Below are positions 27,285 through 35,899 of a stretch of DNA of 64,000 nucleotides, in pieces (within the stretch, counting starts at the first letter, position 1; each line of letters starts with the position of its first letter). The translations under genes and the position numbers were made by a program. The DNA comes from CAIKMD01 sp963803265. Its GTDB lineage: Bacteria > Pseudomonadota > Alphaproteobacteria > ATCC43930 > CGMCC-115725. A model generated the notes under the pieces. That model saw only the letters and a list, made by a program, of their open reading frames with translations. It had not been told where the DNA came from and searched no databases. The stretch lies in contig CAWDLZ010000017.1 of the NCBI GenBank assembly GCA_963803265.1, positions 236,514 to 300,513 of the forward strand, written 5' to 3'.

Positions 27285-28085
27285 ATGCCTGAACTGCCCG
27301 ACGTCGAATTGTTCAGGCGCGTGCTGGCAAAGCGGGCGCTCCGAAAGCCGATCGCGTCGGTAAGCGTGAGCGACGCGCGCATCCTGGGCCGGCTTTCGGC
27401 CGGCCGGTTGCGCCAGAGCCTACTCGGCAGAAGACTCGTTGGCACGCGCCGTCACGGCAAGCACTTGCTCGCGAAGATCGAGGGCGATGGCTGGCTGACG
27501 CTGCATTTCGGCATGTCGGGCGGGTTGGAGTTCTTCGCGAACGATCGAGAACGGCCACCCTACGCTCGGGTCTGCCTCGGTCTCACCGATGACGGCAGCC
27601 TTGCCTACACGAACAAGCGGATGATCGGCCGCGTCGGCTTGGCGGATGACGCCAAACAATTCATCGCGGATGAACAGCTCGGCCCCGACGCGCTCGATCG
27701 CCGCTTCACGTTCTCCGTCTTCGCGAAGGCCGTCGCCGGCGTTCGCCGCGACGTCAAATCCGCGCTCATGGATCAGGGCATCGTCGCCGGCATCGGGAAC
27801 GTCTATGCGGACGAGATTTTGTTCCAGGCGCGCATTCATCCCAAGACCCGCATCGACCGCCTCGATCGATCGCGGCTCGAACGGCTTTATCGTGCGTTGC
27901 GCGCCGTGTTGAAGACGGCGATCGCGCATCGCGCCGGGGCCGAGCGGTTCACGGATCGCATGCCGAGGACCGCGTTGTTGCCCGCGCGCCAAAAGGGCGG
28001 GTTGTGCCCGCGCTGCAAGCGCAGCCTCGAGACGGTGAGGATCGGCGGCCGGACGAGCTATTTTTGCCCAAGCTGTCAAAGCTAG
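27285..28085 (+). CDS. Formamidopyrimidine-DNA glycosylase family protein (Fpg/Nei)
   Basis: A 266-residue base-excision glycosylase. The N-terminal MPELPDVELFRRV carries the catalytic Pro-Glu exposed after Met removal. The conserved Lys lies in RRHGKHLL and the H2TH helix in DVKSALMDQGIVAGIGNVYADEIL with the binding Asn. A zinc finger closes the protein (CPRCKRSLETVRIGGRTSYF plus CPSC). The strand order and finger are complete. It could be Fpg or a Nei-like relative; the substrate cannot be settled by eye. It is followed after 13 bases by the acyl ligase fusion. Confidence 0.9.
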   Translation: MPELPDVELFRRVLAKRALRKPIASVSVSDARILGRLSAGRLRQSLLGRRLVGTRRHGKHLLAKIEGDGWLTLHFGMSGGLEFFANDRERPPYARVCLGLTDDGSLAYTNKRMIGRVGLADDAKQFIADEQLGPDALDRRFTFSVFAKAVAGVRRDVKSALMDQGIVAGIGNVYADEILFQARIHPKTRIDRLDRSRLERLYRALRAVLKTAIAHRAGAERFTDRMPRTALLPARQKGGLCPRCKRSLETVRIGGRTSYFCPSCQS

Positions 28086-28098
28086 CCTACGTTGCGCC

Positions 28099-30687
28099 AT
28101 GGCCGAGCTCGATACCCTGCAAACGCTACGGCGCGGCTTTGCCGCGAGAGGCGATCTTGCCGCGCTCTTCGCCGTCACGGCCGAAGGCGAGGAAACCTGG
28201 TCTTTCGCCAAGCTCGGCGAGGCTTCCGCGGGCTTCGCCGCCGGTCTCGCCGCGCGCGGCATCGGCCGTGGTGATGGCGTCGGCCTGATCGCGCCCAACA
28301 GCCCGCTCTGGATCGCGGCATTCTGGGGCATTATCGCGGCGGGCGCGGTCGCGGTGCCGCTCGACGCGCAGAACGAGGATCGCGAGCTCGCGAGCATGAT
28401 CGAGACCGCCGGCTGCCGGCTGCTCTTCACCGGCGCGGCGAATGCCGAGCGGTTGCGCGCCCTCGCGCCGGCCTGCCCGATGGTCATTCTCGATCGGGCG
28501 AGCGATTCCGCCGCCGCGGCGAACGCGAATTTGCCGGCGGTCGCAGCCGCCGACATCGCCCTCGTCGTCTTCACCTCGGGAACGACGGGCACCCCCAAAG
28601 CGGTGCCGCTCAGCCATGACAATGTGCTGACCAATGTGCGGGCCTTGGCCCCGTTGCGCCTCGTCGGTCCGGGCGACCGCGCCCTGCTGCCCTTGCCGCT
28701 CTACCATGCCTATCCGGTGATCATCGGCATGATCACGCCACTGGCGCTGGGCTGCGGCGTGGTGCTGCCTGCCGGGGTGAGCGGGCCGGAGCTGCTCGCG
28801 GCGATGCGGCGCGGCCGGGTCACCGCTCTCGTCGGCGTGCCGCGGCTTTACACCGCGCTCCTCGACAATGTGCGGCACGGCATCGCGGCGCGGTCCCGCC
28901 CGATGGCCTTGTTGGCGCGCGGCCTCCTTGCCTTTGCCCAATGGAGCTTTCGGCACGGCGCGAACTGGCCCGGCCGGATTCTCTTGCGGCCGATGCGGCG
29001 GCAGGTCGCGCCTCATCTGCGCCTTCTCGTCAGCGGCGGCGCGGCGGTCGAGCTCGAGGTCGAGGAAACGCTCGACGCCATGGGCTGGGAGCTGCTCACG
29101 GGCTACGGCCTGGTCGAGACCTCCTCGATGCTGAGCTTCAATCCGCCGGGCGGATCGCTGCCTGGCTCGGCTGGCCGCCCGGTGCCCGGGATGGCGGTCA
29201 GGATCGCCAATCCCGACGCCGACGGGGTCGGCGAAATCGAGGCGCGCGGTCCGTCGCTGTTCGCCGGCTATCGCGGCGATCCGGCGAAGACGCAAGAAGC
29301 GTTCACCCCGGATGGCTGGTTCCGCACTGGCGATCTCGGCTCGGTCAACGGCAGAGGATATATCCATATCGCAGCGCGCAAGACCGAGACGATCGTGCTC
29401 GCTGACGGCAAGAAGCTCTTTCCCGAGGCGTTCGAGGCGGTTTACGCGACCGCGCCGCTGATCCGCGAGATCGCGCTGCTCGGCGTCAACGGCGCGCTCG
29501 TCGGCTTGGTCCTGCCCGATCTCGCGGCGGCGCGCGAGCTTGGCGCGGAGCGCCTGGGAGGTGCCTTGCGCGACAGCTTGGCGGCGAAGGCCAATGCGTT
29601 GCCGAGTCATGCCAGGCTTTCGGGCTTTGCGATCGCGCATGCCCCCCTGCCGCGCACGCAGCTCGGCAAGATCCGCCGACATTTGCTGCCGGCGCTCTAC
29701 GAGGCGGGGCGACAGCATCAAGCGCCGGCCGGCGAGGTCGAGCTCTCCGCCGAAGATCGGGCGTTGCTCGAAATTCCGTCGGCTGCCGCGGTCCGGCGCT
29801 GGCTTGCGCCGCGGTTTCCGGATCGGAGCCTCGGGCTCGACACCATCCTGCAACTCGATCTTGGGATCGACTCCCTTGGCTGGGTGGAGCTTACCTTGGC
29901 GCTGGAACGCGATCTCGGCATCGTGCTGCGGGAGCAGGAGATCGCGCGGATCGTGACATTGCGCGATCTCCTGCGCGAAGCGACGACCGCTCAGGGTGGC
30001 TCGACGGAGGCCGCGCCCGCCGTAGCGGCGGCGGTCTGGCTCGCGCCGCTCGGCCCTGGCCTACGCATGCTTCGCGCCATCGGCGAGTTCTTGATCCGTC
30101 TCGTGATGCGCCACGCCTTCAAGCTCCGCGTCGAGGGGCTCGATCTGCTTCCGCCCGACGATCCGATCCTCATCTGTCCCAATCACGTAAGTTATCTCGA
30201 CCCGTTCGCGCTCGGGAGCGCGTTGCCCCGCCGGCGGCTCGAGCGGACCTATTGGGCCGGTTGGACCGGCGTCGCCTTCACGACGCGCCTGCGCCGCCTC
30301 TTTAGCCGAGCCGCCCGCGTCCTCCCGATCGATCCCGATCGAGCCGCGGCCTCGGGATTGGCGCTGGGGCGAGGGGCGCTGGAGCAGGGCTGCAATCTGG
30401 TCTGGTTCCCGGAGGGCGGCAGGAGTGCCGACGGGACGCTGCAGCCTTTTCTGCCGGGCATTGGGGCCGTGATCGAAGCCCGCCCCGTGCCGATTGTCCC
30501 GGTCCGTATCGATGGCAGTTTCGCCGCCTGGCCGGTCGAGCGGCATTTCCCGCGGCTGGGCCGGATCACGGTGCGCTTCGGCAAGCCGGTCGATCCGGCG
30601 CCCCTCCTTGCCGCTGCTCCCGGGCGGAGCGGCCACGAAAAGATCGCCGCCGCGGTGCAGGCAGCGGTCGCCATGCTCGCGGATTGA
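28099..30687 (+). CDS. Acyl-CoA/acyl-ACP ligase-carrier-acyltransferase fusion
   Basis: An 862-residue three-part enzyme. Residues 1-500 are an AMP-forming acyl ligase with FTSGTTGTPKAVPLSHDN, YGLVETSSMLSFNPP, DGWFRTGDLG and KTETIVLADGKKLFPEAFEA. Residues about 555-630 form an acyl carrier domain with the phosphopantetheine Ser in LGIDSLGWVELTLALE. Residues about 660-862 are a PlsC/LPLAT acyltransferase with PNHVSYLDPFA (H-x4-D) and WFPEGGRSADG. This suggests loading a fatty acid on the built-in carrier and moving it to a lysophospholipid or glycerol phosphate acceptor, similar in idea to Aas. No strong membrane span was seen beyond the acyltransferase hydrophobic helix. Confidence 0.87.
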   Translation: MAELDTLQTLRRGFAARGDLAALFAVTAEGEETWSFAKLGEASAGFAAGLAARGIGRGDGVGLIAPNSPLWIAAFWGIIAAGAVAVPLDAQNEDRELASMIETAGCRLLFTGAANAERLRALAPACPMVILDRASDSAAAANANLPAVAAADIALVVFTSGTTGTPKAVPLSHDNVLTNVRALAPLRLVGPGDRALLPLPLYHAYPVIIGMITPLALGCGVVLPAGVSGPELLAAMRRGRVTALVGVPRLYTALLDNVRHGIAARSRPMALLARGLLAFAQWSFRHGANWPGRILLRPMRRQVAPHLRLLVSGGAAVELEVEETLDAMGWELLTGYGLVETSSMLSFNPPGGSLPGSAGRPVPGMAVRIANPDADGVGEIEARGPSLFAGYRGDPAKTQEAFTPDGWFRTGDLGSVNGRGYIHIAARKTETIVLADGKKLFPEAFEAVYATAPLIREIALLGVNGALVGLVLPDLAAARELGAERLGGALRDSLAAKANALPSHARLSGFAIAHAPLPRTQLGKIRRHLLPALYEAGRQHQAPAGEVELSAEDRALLEIPSAAAVRRWLAPRFPDRSLGLDTILQLDLGIDSLGWVELTLALERDLGIVLREQEIARIVTLRDLLREATTAQGGSTEAAPAVAAAVWLAPLGPGLRMLRAIGEFLIRLVMRHAFKLRVEGLDLLPPDDPILICPNHVSYLDPFALGSALPRRRLERTYWAGWTGVAFTTRLRRLFSRAARVLPIDPDRAAASGLALGRGALEQGCNLVWFPEGGRSADGTLQPFLPGIGAVIEARPVPIVPVRIDGSFAAWPVERHFPRLGRITVRFGKPVDPAPLLAAAPGRSGHEKIAAAVQAAVAMLAD

Positions 30688-30697
30688 GCCAGATCAA
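30684..30697 (+). promoter_or_regulatory. FNR/FixK-type site TTGAGCCAGATCAA
   Basis: TTGA-N6-TCAA overlapping the stop codon of the acyl ligase gene and 55 bases before the CBS gene start. The flanking ATCAA half matches FNR fully. Confidence 0.7.
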
Positions 30698-30752
30698 AAT
30701 GCGCCTGCCATGCCGGTAGTATGATAATTTAGCGCTAGAGAAAGGCTCCGCC

Positions 30753-31169
30753 ATGCGACGCCTGTCCGACTTGGTACGGTATCAGAATCCGCTCGTGTTG
30801 CCGCCGACCGCGACGGTGAAATTTGCCTGCGAACGCATGCGCCAACGCAAGGTCGGCGCCGTGCTCGTCACCGACGAGAATCAACATCTGATCGGGATTT
30901 TCACCGGTCGGGACGCGGTGGGCCGAGTGATCGCCGACGGCAAGAACGCTCACGAAACCACCCTCGCCGAGGTGATGACGCGCAAGCCGCGCACGGTGTC
31001 GCCGGAACGCTCGGCCATCGACGCCTTGCGCCTGATGCACGATGTCGGTTGCCGCCATATCCCGATCGTCGATAAGGACAGGGTGGTGGGCGTGGTTTCG
31101 AGATCCGATTTCCGCGGGCTCGAGGTTGACCGCCTCGACGAGGAAACCGGTCTCTGGGAACGTATCTAG
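30753..31169 (+). CDS. CBS-domain pair protein
   Basis: A 138-residue protein consisting of two CBS motifs (VGAVLVTDENQHLIGIFTGR at about 33-52 and HIPIVDKDRVVGVVSRSDF at about 100-118). GAGAAAGG precedes the ATG. Such stand-alone CBS pairs bind adenine nucleotides and act as energy sensors. They are commonly seen in hypoxia or anaerobic regulons, which fits the FNR-type site immediately upstream. The target is unknown. Confidence 0.87.
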   Translation: MRRLSDLVRYQNPLVLPPTATVKFACERMRQRKVGAVLVTDENQHLIGIFTGRDAVGRVIADGKNAHETTLAEVMTRKPRTVSPERSAIDALRLMHDVGCRHIPIVDKDRVVGVVSRSDFRGLEVDRLDEETGLWERI

Positions 31170-31209
31170 CGCCGCAGATCGCGGGCGAGAGAAAACCTCG
31201 GCCCTCGGC

Positions 31210-32718
31210 TCAGACGCCGCTTCGCGGCCGCAAACGATAGCCGCTGTCGCTGGCGGCGCCTTGGCAGGCCAAGCGAAAATCCGCTTCGAGGCAGGCGTGA
31301 ATCCGATAGAGCGGCTCGCCGCGCAGAATTGGATCGCCCACCTTTTTCAGGAGGTCGATCCCCGCGCCCTTATCGGCGGGCGCGCCGGCAGAACGCGCCA
31401 GCTGCGCGATCCGATAACAATCGATCGCCGACACTTCGCCGTCCGACTCCGCGAGCACTTCGCGCGTGAGCGCGCCCAAGGCGGCCTCGGCCGGCGGCCT
31501 GCCCTGCGCCGCGAGAATGCGCTCCATCTTGCGGAGCGCGGCCCCGCCATCGAGCAGCTCGCGCGCGCGGTCGAGCGCGCCCCCGCCGCGGAGGGCGGGA
31601 TCGAAATCGAGCACGCGAGCGGAGATCGCGAGCGCCCGCTCGCGCAGATCGGCCGGCGCATCCCTATCGCGGCGAAGCACCTGCATCACGTCGCGCGCCT
31701 CGAGCGCCGGACCGATGCCGCGGCCGACGGGCTCCGCGCCGTCGGTCAGCATCACCTCGATCGTCAGACCGATCTGGCCCGCGACATATTGGAAAAGCTT
31801 GCGCAGCTGCAAGGCGCTGGCCTCGGCGCGGACCTTGGCCGAGGGGCCGACGGGAATATCGAGCACCAGGCGCGTCACCCCGGCGGCAAGCTTTTTCGAC
31901 AGAATCGACGCCACGAGCTGGCCGGGCGCGTCGAGATTGAGCGGGCGCTCGACCGAGATGAGGATGTCGTCGGCCGGCGACAGATTGACGTGCCCGCCCC
32001 AGACGAGACAGCCCCCCTCGGCGGCGACGACCTCGCGCATTTCCTCGATGTCGAGATCGACGCGCGCCAGCACTTCCATCGTGTCGGCGGTTCCGGCCGG
32101 CGACGTGATCGCGCGCGACGACGTCTTGGGAATGGTGAGCCCATGCGCCGCGACGATCGGAACGACGATCATCGACGTCCGATTGCCGGGCACGCCGCCG
32201 ATGCAGTGCTTATCCACGATGATGTCGCCCGGCCAGCGGAGGCGGCTCCCGGCCTCGGCCATGGCGCGGGTCAGGTGCAAAACCTCGCTGGTCGAAAGGA
32301 AGCCGGCGCAAGCGACGAGAAACGCCGCGATCTCCATGCGCGAGTAGCGCATTGCCGCAATGTCTTGAATCACGCGATCGATCGCCGCTTTGGAAAGTTC
32401 CGAGCCGTGGATCTTGGCATGAACCGCCTCGAGGCTTTGCGGCGGTTTCGCCTGCTCGATGTCGAGTTCCGCGCCCTCGGGCAAGCCCAACAGCGCGAAG
32501 GCTTGATCGCTGACCCCGACCTCGTCGGCGGCGAGCAGATCGTCACGCTCGACGATATTGAGAGTGGCGAGGATATGCTTGCCGCCGCCGCCAAGCTCGA
32601 TCTTGGCCAGCGCCTGGAATTCCGCCGGCCGGCAAACGGTCGAATGACGCGGCAGATAGGCGATGGGTTCGCGGTTGGTGTCGATCGGGATGCGCCGCAG
32701 ACGCAACGGCCCGGTCAT
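31210..32718 (-). CDS. Thymidine phosphorylase 2 / AMP phosphorylase-type enzyme
   Basis: A 502-residue pyrimidine/nucleoside phosphorylase family member with an N-terminal extension of about 90 residues (MTGPLRLRRIPIDTNREPIA through EGAELDIEQ). The extension is absent from classical DeoA and present in archaeal AMP phosphorylase and its bacterial look-alikes. Core motifs are DKHCIGGVPGNRTSMI at 169-184 and PKTSSRAITSPAGTADTMEV at 197-216. In archaea this type splits nucleoside monophosphates with phosphate into base and ribose 1,5-bisphosphate. The gene overlaps phnN, whose product uses exactly that bisphosphate, which supports the AMP-phosphorylase reading; thymidine phosphorylase activity remains possible. 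Confidence 0.85.
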   Translation of the reverse strand: MTGPLRLRRIPIDTNREPIAYLPRHSTVCRPAEFQALAKIELGGGGKHILATLNIVERDDLLAADEVGVSDQAFALLGLPEGAELDIEQAKPPQSLEAVHAKIHGSELSKAAIDRVIQDIAAMRYSRMEIAAFLVACAGFLSTSEVLHLTRAMAEAGSRLRWPGDIIVDKHCIGGVPGNRTSMIVVPIVAAHGLTIPKTSSRAITSPAGTADTMEVLARVDLDIEEMREVVAAEGGCLVWGGHVNLSPADDILISVERPLNLDAPGQLVASILSKKLAAGVTRLVLDIPVGPSAKVRAEASALQLRKLFQYVAGQIGLTIEVMLTDGAEPVGRGIGPALEARDVMQVLRRDRDAPADLRERALAISARVLDFDPALRGGGALDRARELLDGGAALRKMERILAAQGRPPAEAALGALTREVLAESDGEVSAIDCYRIAQLARSAGAPADKGAGIDLLKKVGDPILRGEPLYRIHACLEADFRLACQGAASDSGYRLRPRSGV

Positions 32719-33275
32719 GAGCCGTCCGCTTGCCCGTTGAGGATGGCGGCAAAGGCCTTTCCCGCGCGCTCGATCGGGCCGGAATTATCGATGGTCACGA
32801 GCGCCAGATCGGCAGGCATGAATTTGCCGGCCCGTTCGAGCCGTTCCTCGATCGCTTTGATATCCTCTCGCTCGCGCGCCGTCAGGCGCCGCCGCAACTC
32901 GTCATGGCCAACCGTGATCAGGACCGGGACGACGTTGCCGACGCCGAGATCCTGGCCGAGGAAATGAGCGCGGGAACCATCGATGACGACGGTGAGCCCC
33001 GCCGCCAGCCACGATCGTATCTCGACGCCGATGCCGTAACGGAAGCCGTAAGCCTCCCAATCGTAGGCAAAAAGATCATGCGCCTTTCGCAACGCGAACT
33101 CGTTTCGAGACAGCTCGATGTAGTTTTCGCGGTCCTTTCCCGGCGGCCGAGTGATATAGCGATGCGCGAACACGATCGGCAGCCTGCCATCGATCTCGCG
33201 GCGGGCGTAATCGATCACCCGCGTCTTGCCCGCGCCCGATGGTCCCATGACGTAGATGAGGCTCGCCCGCGTCAT
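32715..33275 (-). CDS. phnN: Ribose 1,5-bisphosphate phosphokinase PhnN
   Basis: A 186-residue guanylate-kinase-like enzyme that makes PRPP from ribose 1,5-bisphosphate and ATP. The P-loop is VMGPSGAGKTRVIDYA at the N-terminus. RYITRPPGKDRENYIEL resembles the substrate-binding region, and VVIDGSRAHF and RLTAREREDI complete the PhnN pattern. PhnN usually lies in phosphonate (C-P lyase) operons. Here no phn genes are near; it is sandwiched between nicotinamidase (3-base gap) and the phosphorylase (ATGA overlap), pointing to a role in nucleotide salvage. Confidence 0.88.
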   Translation of the reverse strand: MTRASLIYVMGPSGAGKTRVIDYARREIDGRLPIVFAHRYITRPPGKDRENYIELSRNEFALRKAHDLFAYDWEAYGFRYGIGVEIRSWLAAGLTVVIDGSRAHFLGQDLGVGNVVPVLITVGHDELRRRLTAREREDIKAIEERLERAGKFMPADLALVTIDNSGPIERAGKAFAAILNGQADGS

Positions 33276-33278
33276 GGT

Positions 33279-33917
33279 TCAATCGATCGCAGCGGCCGCG
33301 ACGGAAGGGATGCCGCGCTCGTTGAGGCTCCGCGATGTCGCGGCAAGCGATCCGCCGAGGTCGATGGCGCGGCAGGCGTCCTCGATCACGACCACGGAAA
33401 AGCCTTCCTCGTGCGCGTCCTCGACGGAATAACGAACGCAAAAGTCGAGGGCCAGCCCGGCGATGAAGATGCGCGTGAGCCCGCGTTCGCGCAGATAGCC
33501 GGCGAGTCCGGTCTTGGTGGCGCGGTCGTTCTCGCGGAAGGCCGAATAGGAATCGATGGAACGGTGATAGCCCTTGCGGAGCACCAGCTCCGCGTGCGGA
33601 ACCCGAAGATCGGAACGGAACTCGGCGCCGGCGCTCCCTTGGACGCAGTGATCGGGCCATAAGACCTGCGGCCCGTAGGAAACCTCGATCGTGTCGTAAG
33701 GCTTCGCCCCGGGATGCTGCGAAGCGAAGGACAGATGGTCCTTCGGGTGCCAATCCTGGGTCAGTACGACGTGGGGGAAGGATCGCGCGAGACGGTTGAT
33801 CGCGGGCACGATCTCGTCTCCGCGCGGCACCGACAGCGCGCCGCCCGGGCAGAAATCGTTCTGGATATCGACCACCAGCAGCACGTCGTCGCCAAGGATC
33901 GCAAACCGGCCGCTCAT
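33279..33917 (-). CDS. pncA: Nicotinamidase
   Basis: A 212-residue isochorismatase-fold amidase (nicotinamide to nicotinate). The catalytic Asp is in LLVVDIQNDFCPGGAL. The metal-binding segment is TQDWHPKDHLSFA with HPGAKPYDTIEV following. The Lys lies in ELVLRKGYHRSIDSYSAF and the nucleophile Cys in IFIAGLALDFCVRYSVEDA. All triad residues are present. The start overlaps the pncB stop as ATGA. Confidence 0.92.
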   Translation of the reverse strand: MSGRFAILGDDVLLVVDIQNDFCPGGALSVPRGDEIVPAINRLARSFPHVVLTQDWHPKDHLSFASQHPGAKPYDTIEVSYGPQVLWPDHCVQGSAGAEFRSDLRVPHAELVLRKGYHRSIDSYSAFRENDRATKTGLAGYLRERGLTRIFIAGLALDFCVRYSVEDAHEEGFSVVVIEDACRAIDLGGSLAATSRSLNERGIPSVAAAAID

Positions 33918-35257
33918 CGACCCTGGCCTCTTTGGGCGATGCGACGGTCAACCTCGCCGGCAAGCCGCACCAGCGCTTCCGCGATATGAACGGGATAGGC
34001 CGCGCCGGGCTCGAGCCGCCGGATCGCGCCCGGCAGCGCCTCGAGGTTGCGTTGGGCAGTGGCGCGGATCTCGGCAAGGCTCGGCCGCCCGAGACGAATT
34101 CCGCGGCGCATCTGCGGCCGAAGCAGCTTCTCGCCGGCGATCTCGTCGCCGTCGAGCGACAGCACATCGCCGGCCATTTCCCCACCCGGCCCGAACTGCC
34201 GCCAGACCTGCTTGCGGCCCGGCCAAGTCGCCTTCCCGGGCGACCATTTCCGCCGCGCAAGGCCCGCATATTCCTGGAGCTTATAGGCGCAGTCGAGCGC
34301 CGGCACGTCGGACGAGGTCGTGAGACTGGTCCCGACGCCGAAGCCGTCAACCGGCGCCTTGGCCGCGAGCATCGCCCGGATCTGGTCCTCGTCAAGCCCG
34401 CCGCTGGCAAAGATGGTCGTGGCGGCAAGGCCGCCTTCGTCGAGAATGCGGCGAACGCTTTTCGCGAGCGCCGTCATATCGCCACTGTCGAGCCTAACGC
34501 CGCCGATCTTGATTCCCGAGGCCTTGAGGCGCGGCGCCAGCGCCACGACCTTGCGCGCGCCTTCCTCCGTGTCGTAAGTGTCGATCAGAAATGTCAGGTT
34601 CTGGGGCCGCGAGCGCGCGAAATGCTCGAAGGCAGCGCTCTCGTCATCCGCCGCCTCGATGAAGGAATGGGCCATGGTGCCGAAAATCGGGATGCCATAA
34701 AGACGCTCGGCCAACATGGTCGCGGTGCCGGCGAAGCCGGCGATATAGCTTGCGCGCGCCGCGAACAGCCCGGCCTCGGCGCCGTGGGCGCGCCGCAGCC
34801 CGAAATCGACCAGGAGCTTTTCCGGCGCGACCAAAACCATCCGCGCCGCCTTCGCGGCGATGAGCGATTGGAAATGGAGGATGTTGATGAGCCGCGTCTC
34901 GACATATTGCGCTTCCGGCAAGGGCGCGGTCACCCGCAGGATCGGCTCGTCGGCGAAAAACACCGTCCCTTCCGGCATGGCCTCGACGTCGCCGGTAAAG
35001 CGGAAGGCGGCGAGATAGTCGAGCAGCGTCTTCGAAAAGCGACCGCTGCGGTCGAGCCAGTCGATGTCGGCGGCGGAGAAGCGCAAGCCTTCGAGGAAGT
35101 CGAGCGCCTGCTCCAGCCCCGCCGCCATGAGAAAGCCCCGCCGCGCCGGCAGCTTGCGGAAGAAGAACTCGAATACCGCGGTCTCCGTCTCGCCATGATC
35201 CAGATAAGCCTGTATCATGTTGAGCTGATAAAGGTCGGTGAGAAGGGGACTTTCCAT
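33914..35257 (-). CDS. pncB: Nicotinate phosphoribosyltransferase
   Basis: A 447-residue enzyme joining nicotinate and PRPP to give nicotinate mononucleotide (Preiss-Handler pathway). Motifs are LLTDLYQLNMIQAYLDHG at the N-terminus, FGLRRAHGAEAGLFAARASY (active-site region), GTMAHSFIEA with the conserved His, and KIGGVRLDSGDMTALAK and FGVGTSLTTS for the phosphoribose. It is first in the operon, 85 bases from a divergent FNR/FixK-type site. Its PRPP substrate could be supplied by the downstream phosphorylase and PhnN. Confidence 0.92.
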   Translation of the reverse strand: MESPLLTDLYQLNMIQAYLDHGETETAVFEFFFRKLPARRGFLMAAGLEQALDFLEGLRFSAADIDWLDRSGRFSKTLLDYLAAFRFTGDVEAMPEGTVFFADEPILRVTAPLPEAQYVETRLINILHFQSLIAAKAARMVLVAPEKLLVDFGLRRAHGAEAGLFAARASYIAGFAGTATMLAERLYGIPIFGTMAHSFIEAADDESAAFEHFARSRPQNLTFLIDTYDTEEGARKVVALAPRLKASGIKIGGVRLDSGDMTALAKSVRRILDEGGLAATTIFASGGLDEDQIRAMLAAKAPVDGFGVGTSLTTSSDVPALDCAYKLQEYAGLARRKWSPGKATWPGRKQVWRQFGPGGEMAGDVLSLDGDEIAGEKLLRPQMRRGIRLGRPSLAEIRATAQRNLEALPGAIRRLEPGAAYPVHIAEALVRLAGEVDRRIAQRGQGR

Positions 35258-35342
35258 GGTTTCCCGTTGCGTCCGGAGAGGGCACGCTTGAGCCGAAGCC
35301 CGATAGAGTAATGAAAAATATCAGCCTATCGGCAAGAGCGAA

Positions 35343-35356
35343 TTGACCTGCATCAA
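35343..35356. promoter_or_regulatory. FNR/FixK-type site TTGACCTGCATCAA
   Basis: A palindromic site between divergent units, 85 bases before pncB and 88 bases before the DUF3775 gene. Confidence 0.75.
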
Positions 35357-35444
35357 GGGGCGCGGCCCGCCATCCACTAGGATGGAACCGTGGATAGCCG
35401 CAAGCATCGATCCGAGCAAACGCCGCCACAGCGAGAGGAACATC

Positions 35445-35882
35445 ATGCCGACGCCCGCCGAAGGACAGGAACCGGAAGAGATCAACATCAATCCCGAAAA
35501 GGTGTGCTTCATCATCTTGAAGGCGCGCGAGTTCGACGCCAAGGTCGATCCGGTCGAGCCCGACCCCGGCTCCAACCCCGCCGACGACGACGAGCGCGCG
35601 GTTCTCGAGGACTATCCCGACGATCCGACCTTGGAAGAGCTGCGCGGCGCCATCGACGTTCTCGATGACGACGAGCTCATCGATCTCATCGCGCTGGCCT
35701 GGGTCGGGCGCGGCGATTTCGGGCGCAGCGAATGGCCCGATGCCCGCGCTCTGGCGCGCGAGCGTCACCGCCGGCACTCGGCCGCCTATCTGACCGGCAT
35801 GCCGGCGCTCGGCGATTATCTCGAGGAAGGCTTGGCGCAGCTCGGCTATTCGACCGCGGAGTACGGGTCCGAGGAAATCTGA
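35445..35882 (+). CDS. DUF3775 family protein
   Basis: A 145-residue acidic protein without signal or membrane segment. It has the conserved VCFIILKAREFDAKVDPVEP and DPGSNPADDDERAVLEDY, and a helical region DDDELIDLIALAWVGRGDF that is typical of the family as I remember it. The ATG at 35445 has GAGAGG upstream; the longer frame from 35343 covers the promoter site. No function is known. Pcm follows after 17 bases. Confidence 0.72.
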   Translation: MPTPAEGQEPEEININPEKVCFIILKAREFDAKVDPVEPDPGSNPADDDERAVLEDYPDDPTLEELRGAIDVLDDDELIDLIALAWVGRGDFGRSEWPDARALARERHRRHSAAYLTGMPALGDYLEEGLAQLGYSTAEYGSEEI

Positions 35883-35899
35883 AGCGCGGCGGGGAACGC

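Noticed and set aside
28126..29853. A 575-residue minus-strand open frame
   Set aside because: Antisense shadow of the acyl ligase; charged low-complexity translation and no ribosome binding site.
31042..32967. A 641-residue open frame on the plus strand
   Set aside because: It runs antisense to the phosphorylase/phnN genes, whose family motifs are unmistakable; its own translation is Arg/Ala-rich without motifs, as expected from GC-rich antisense reading.
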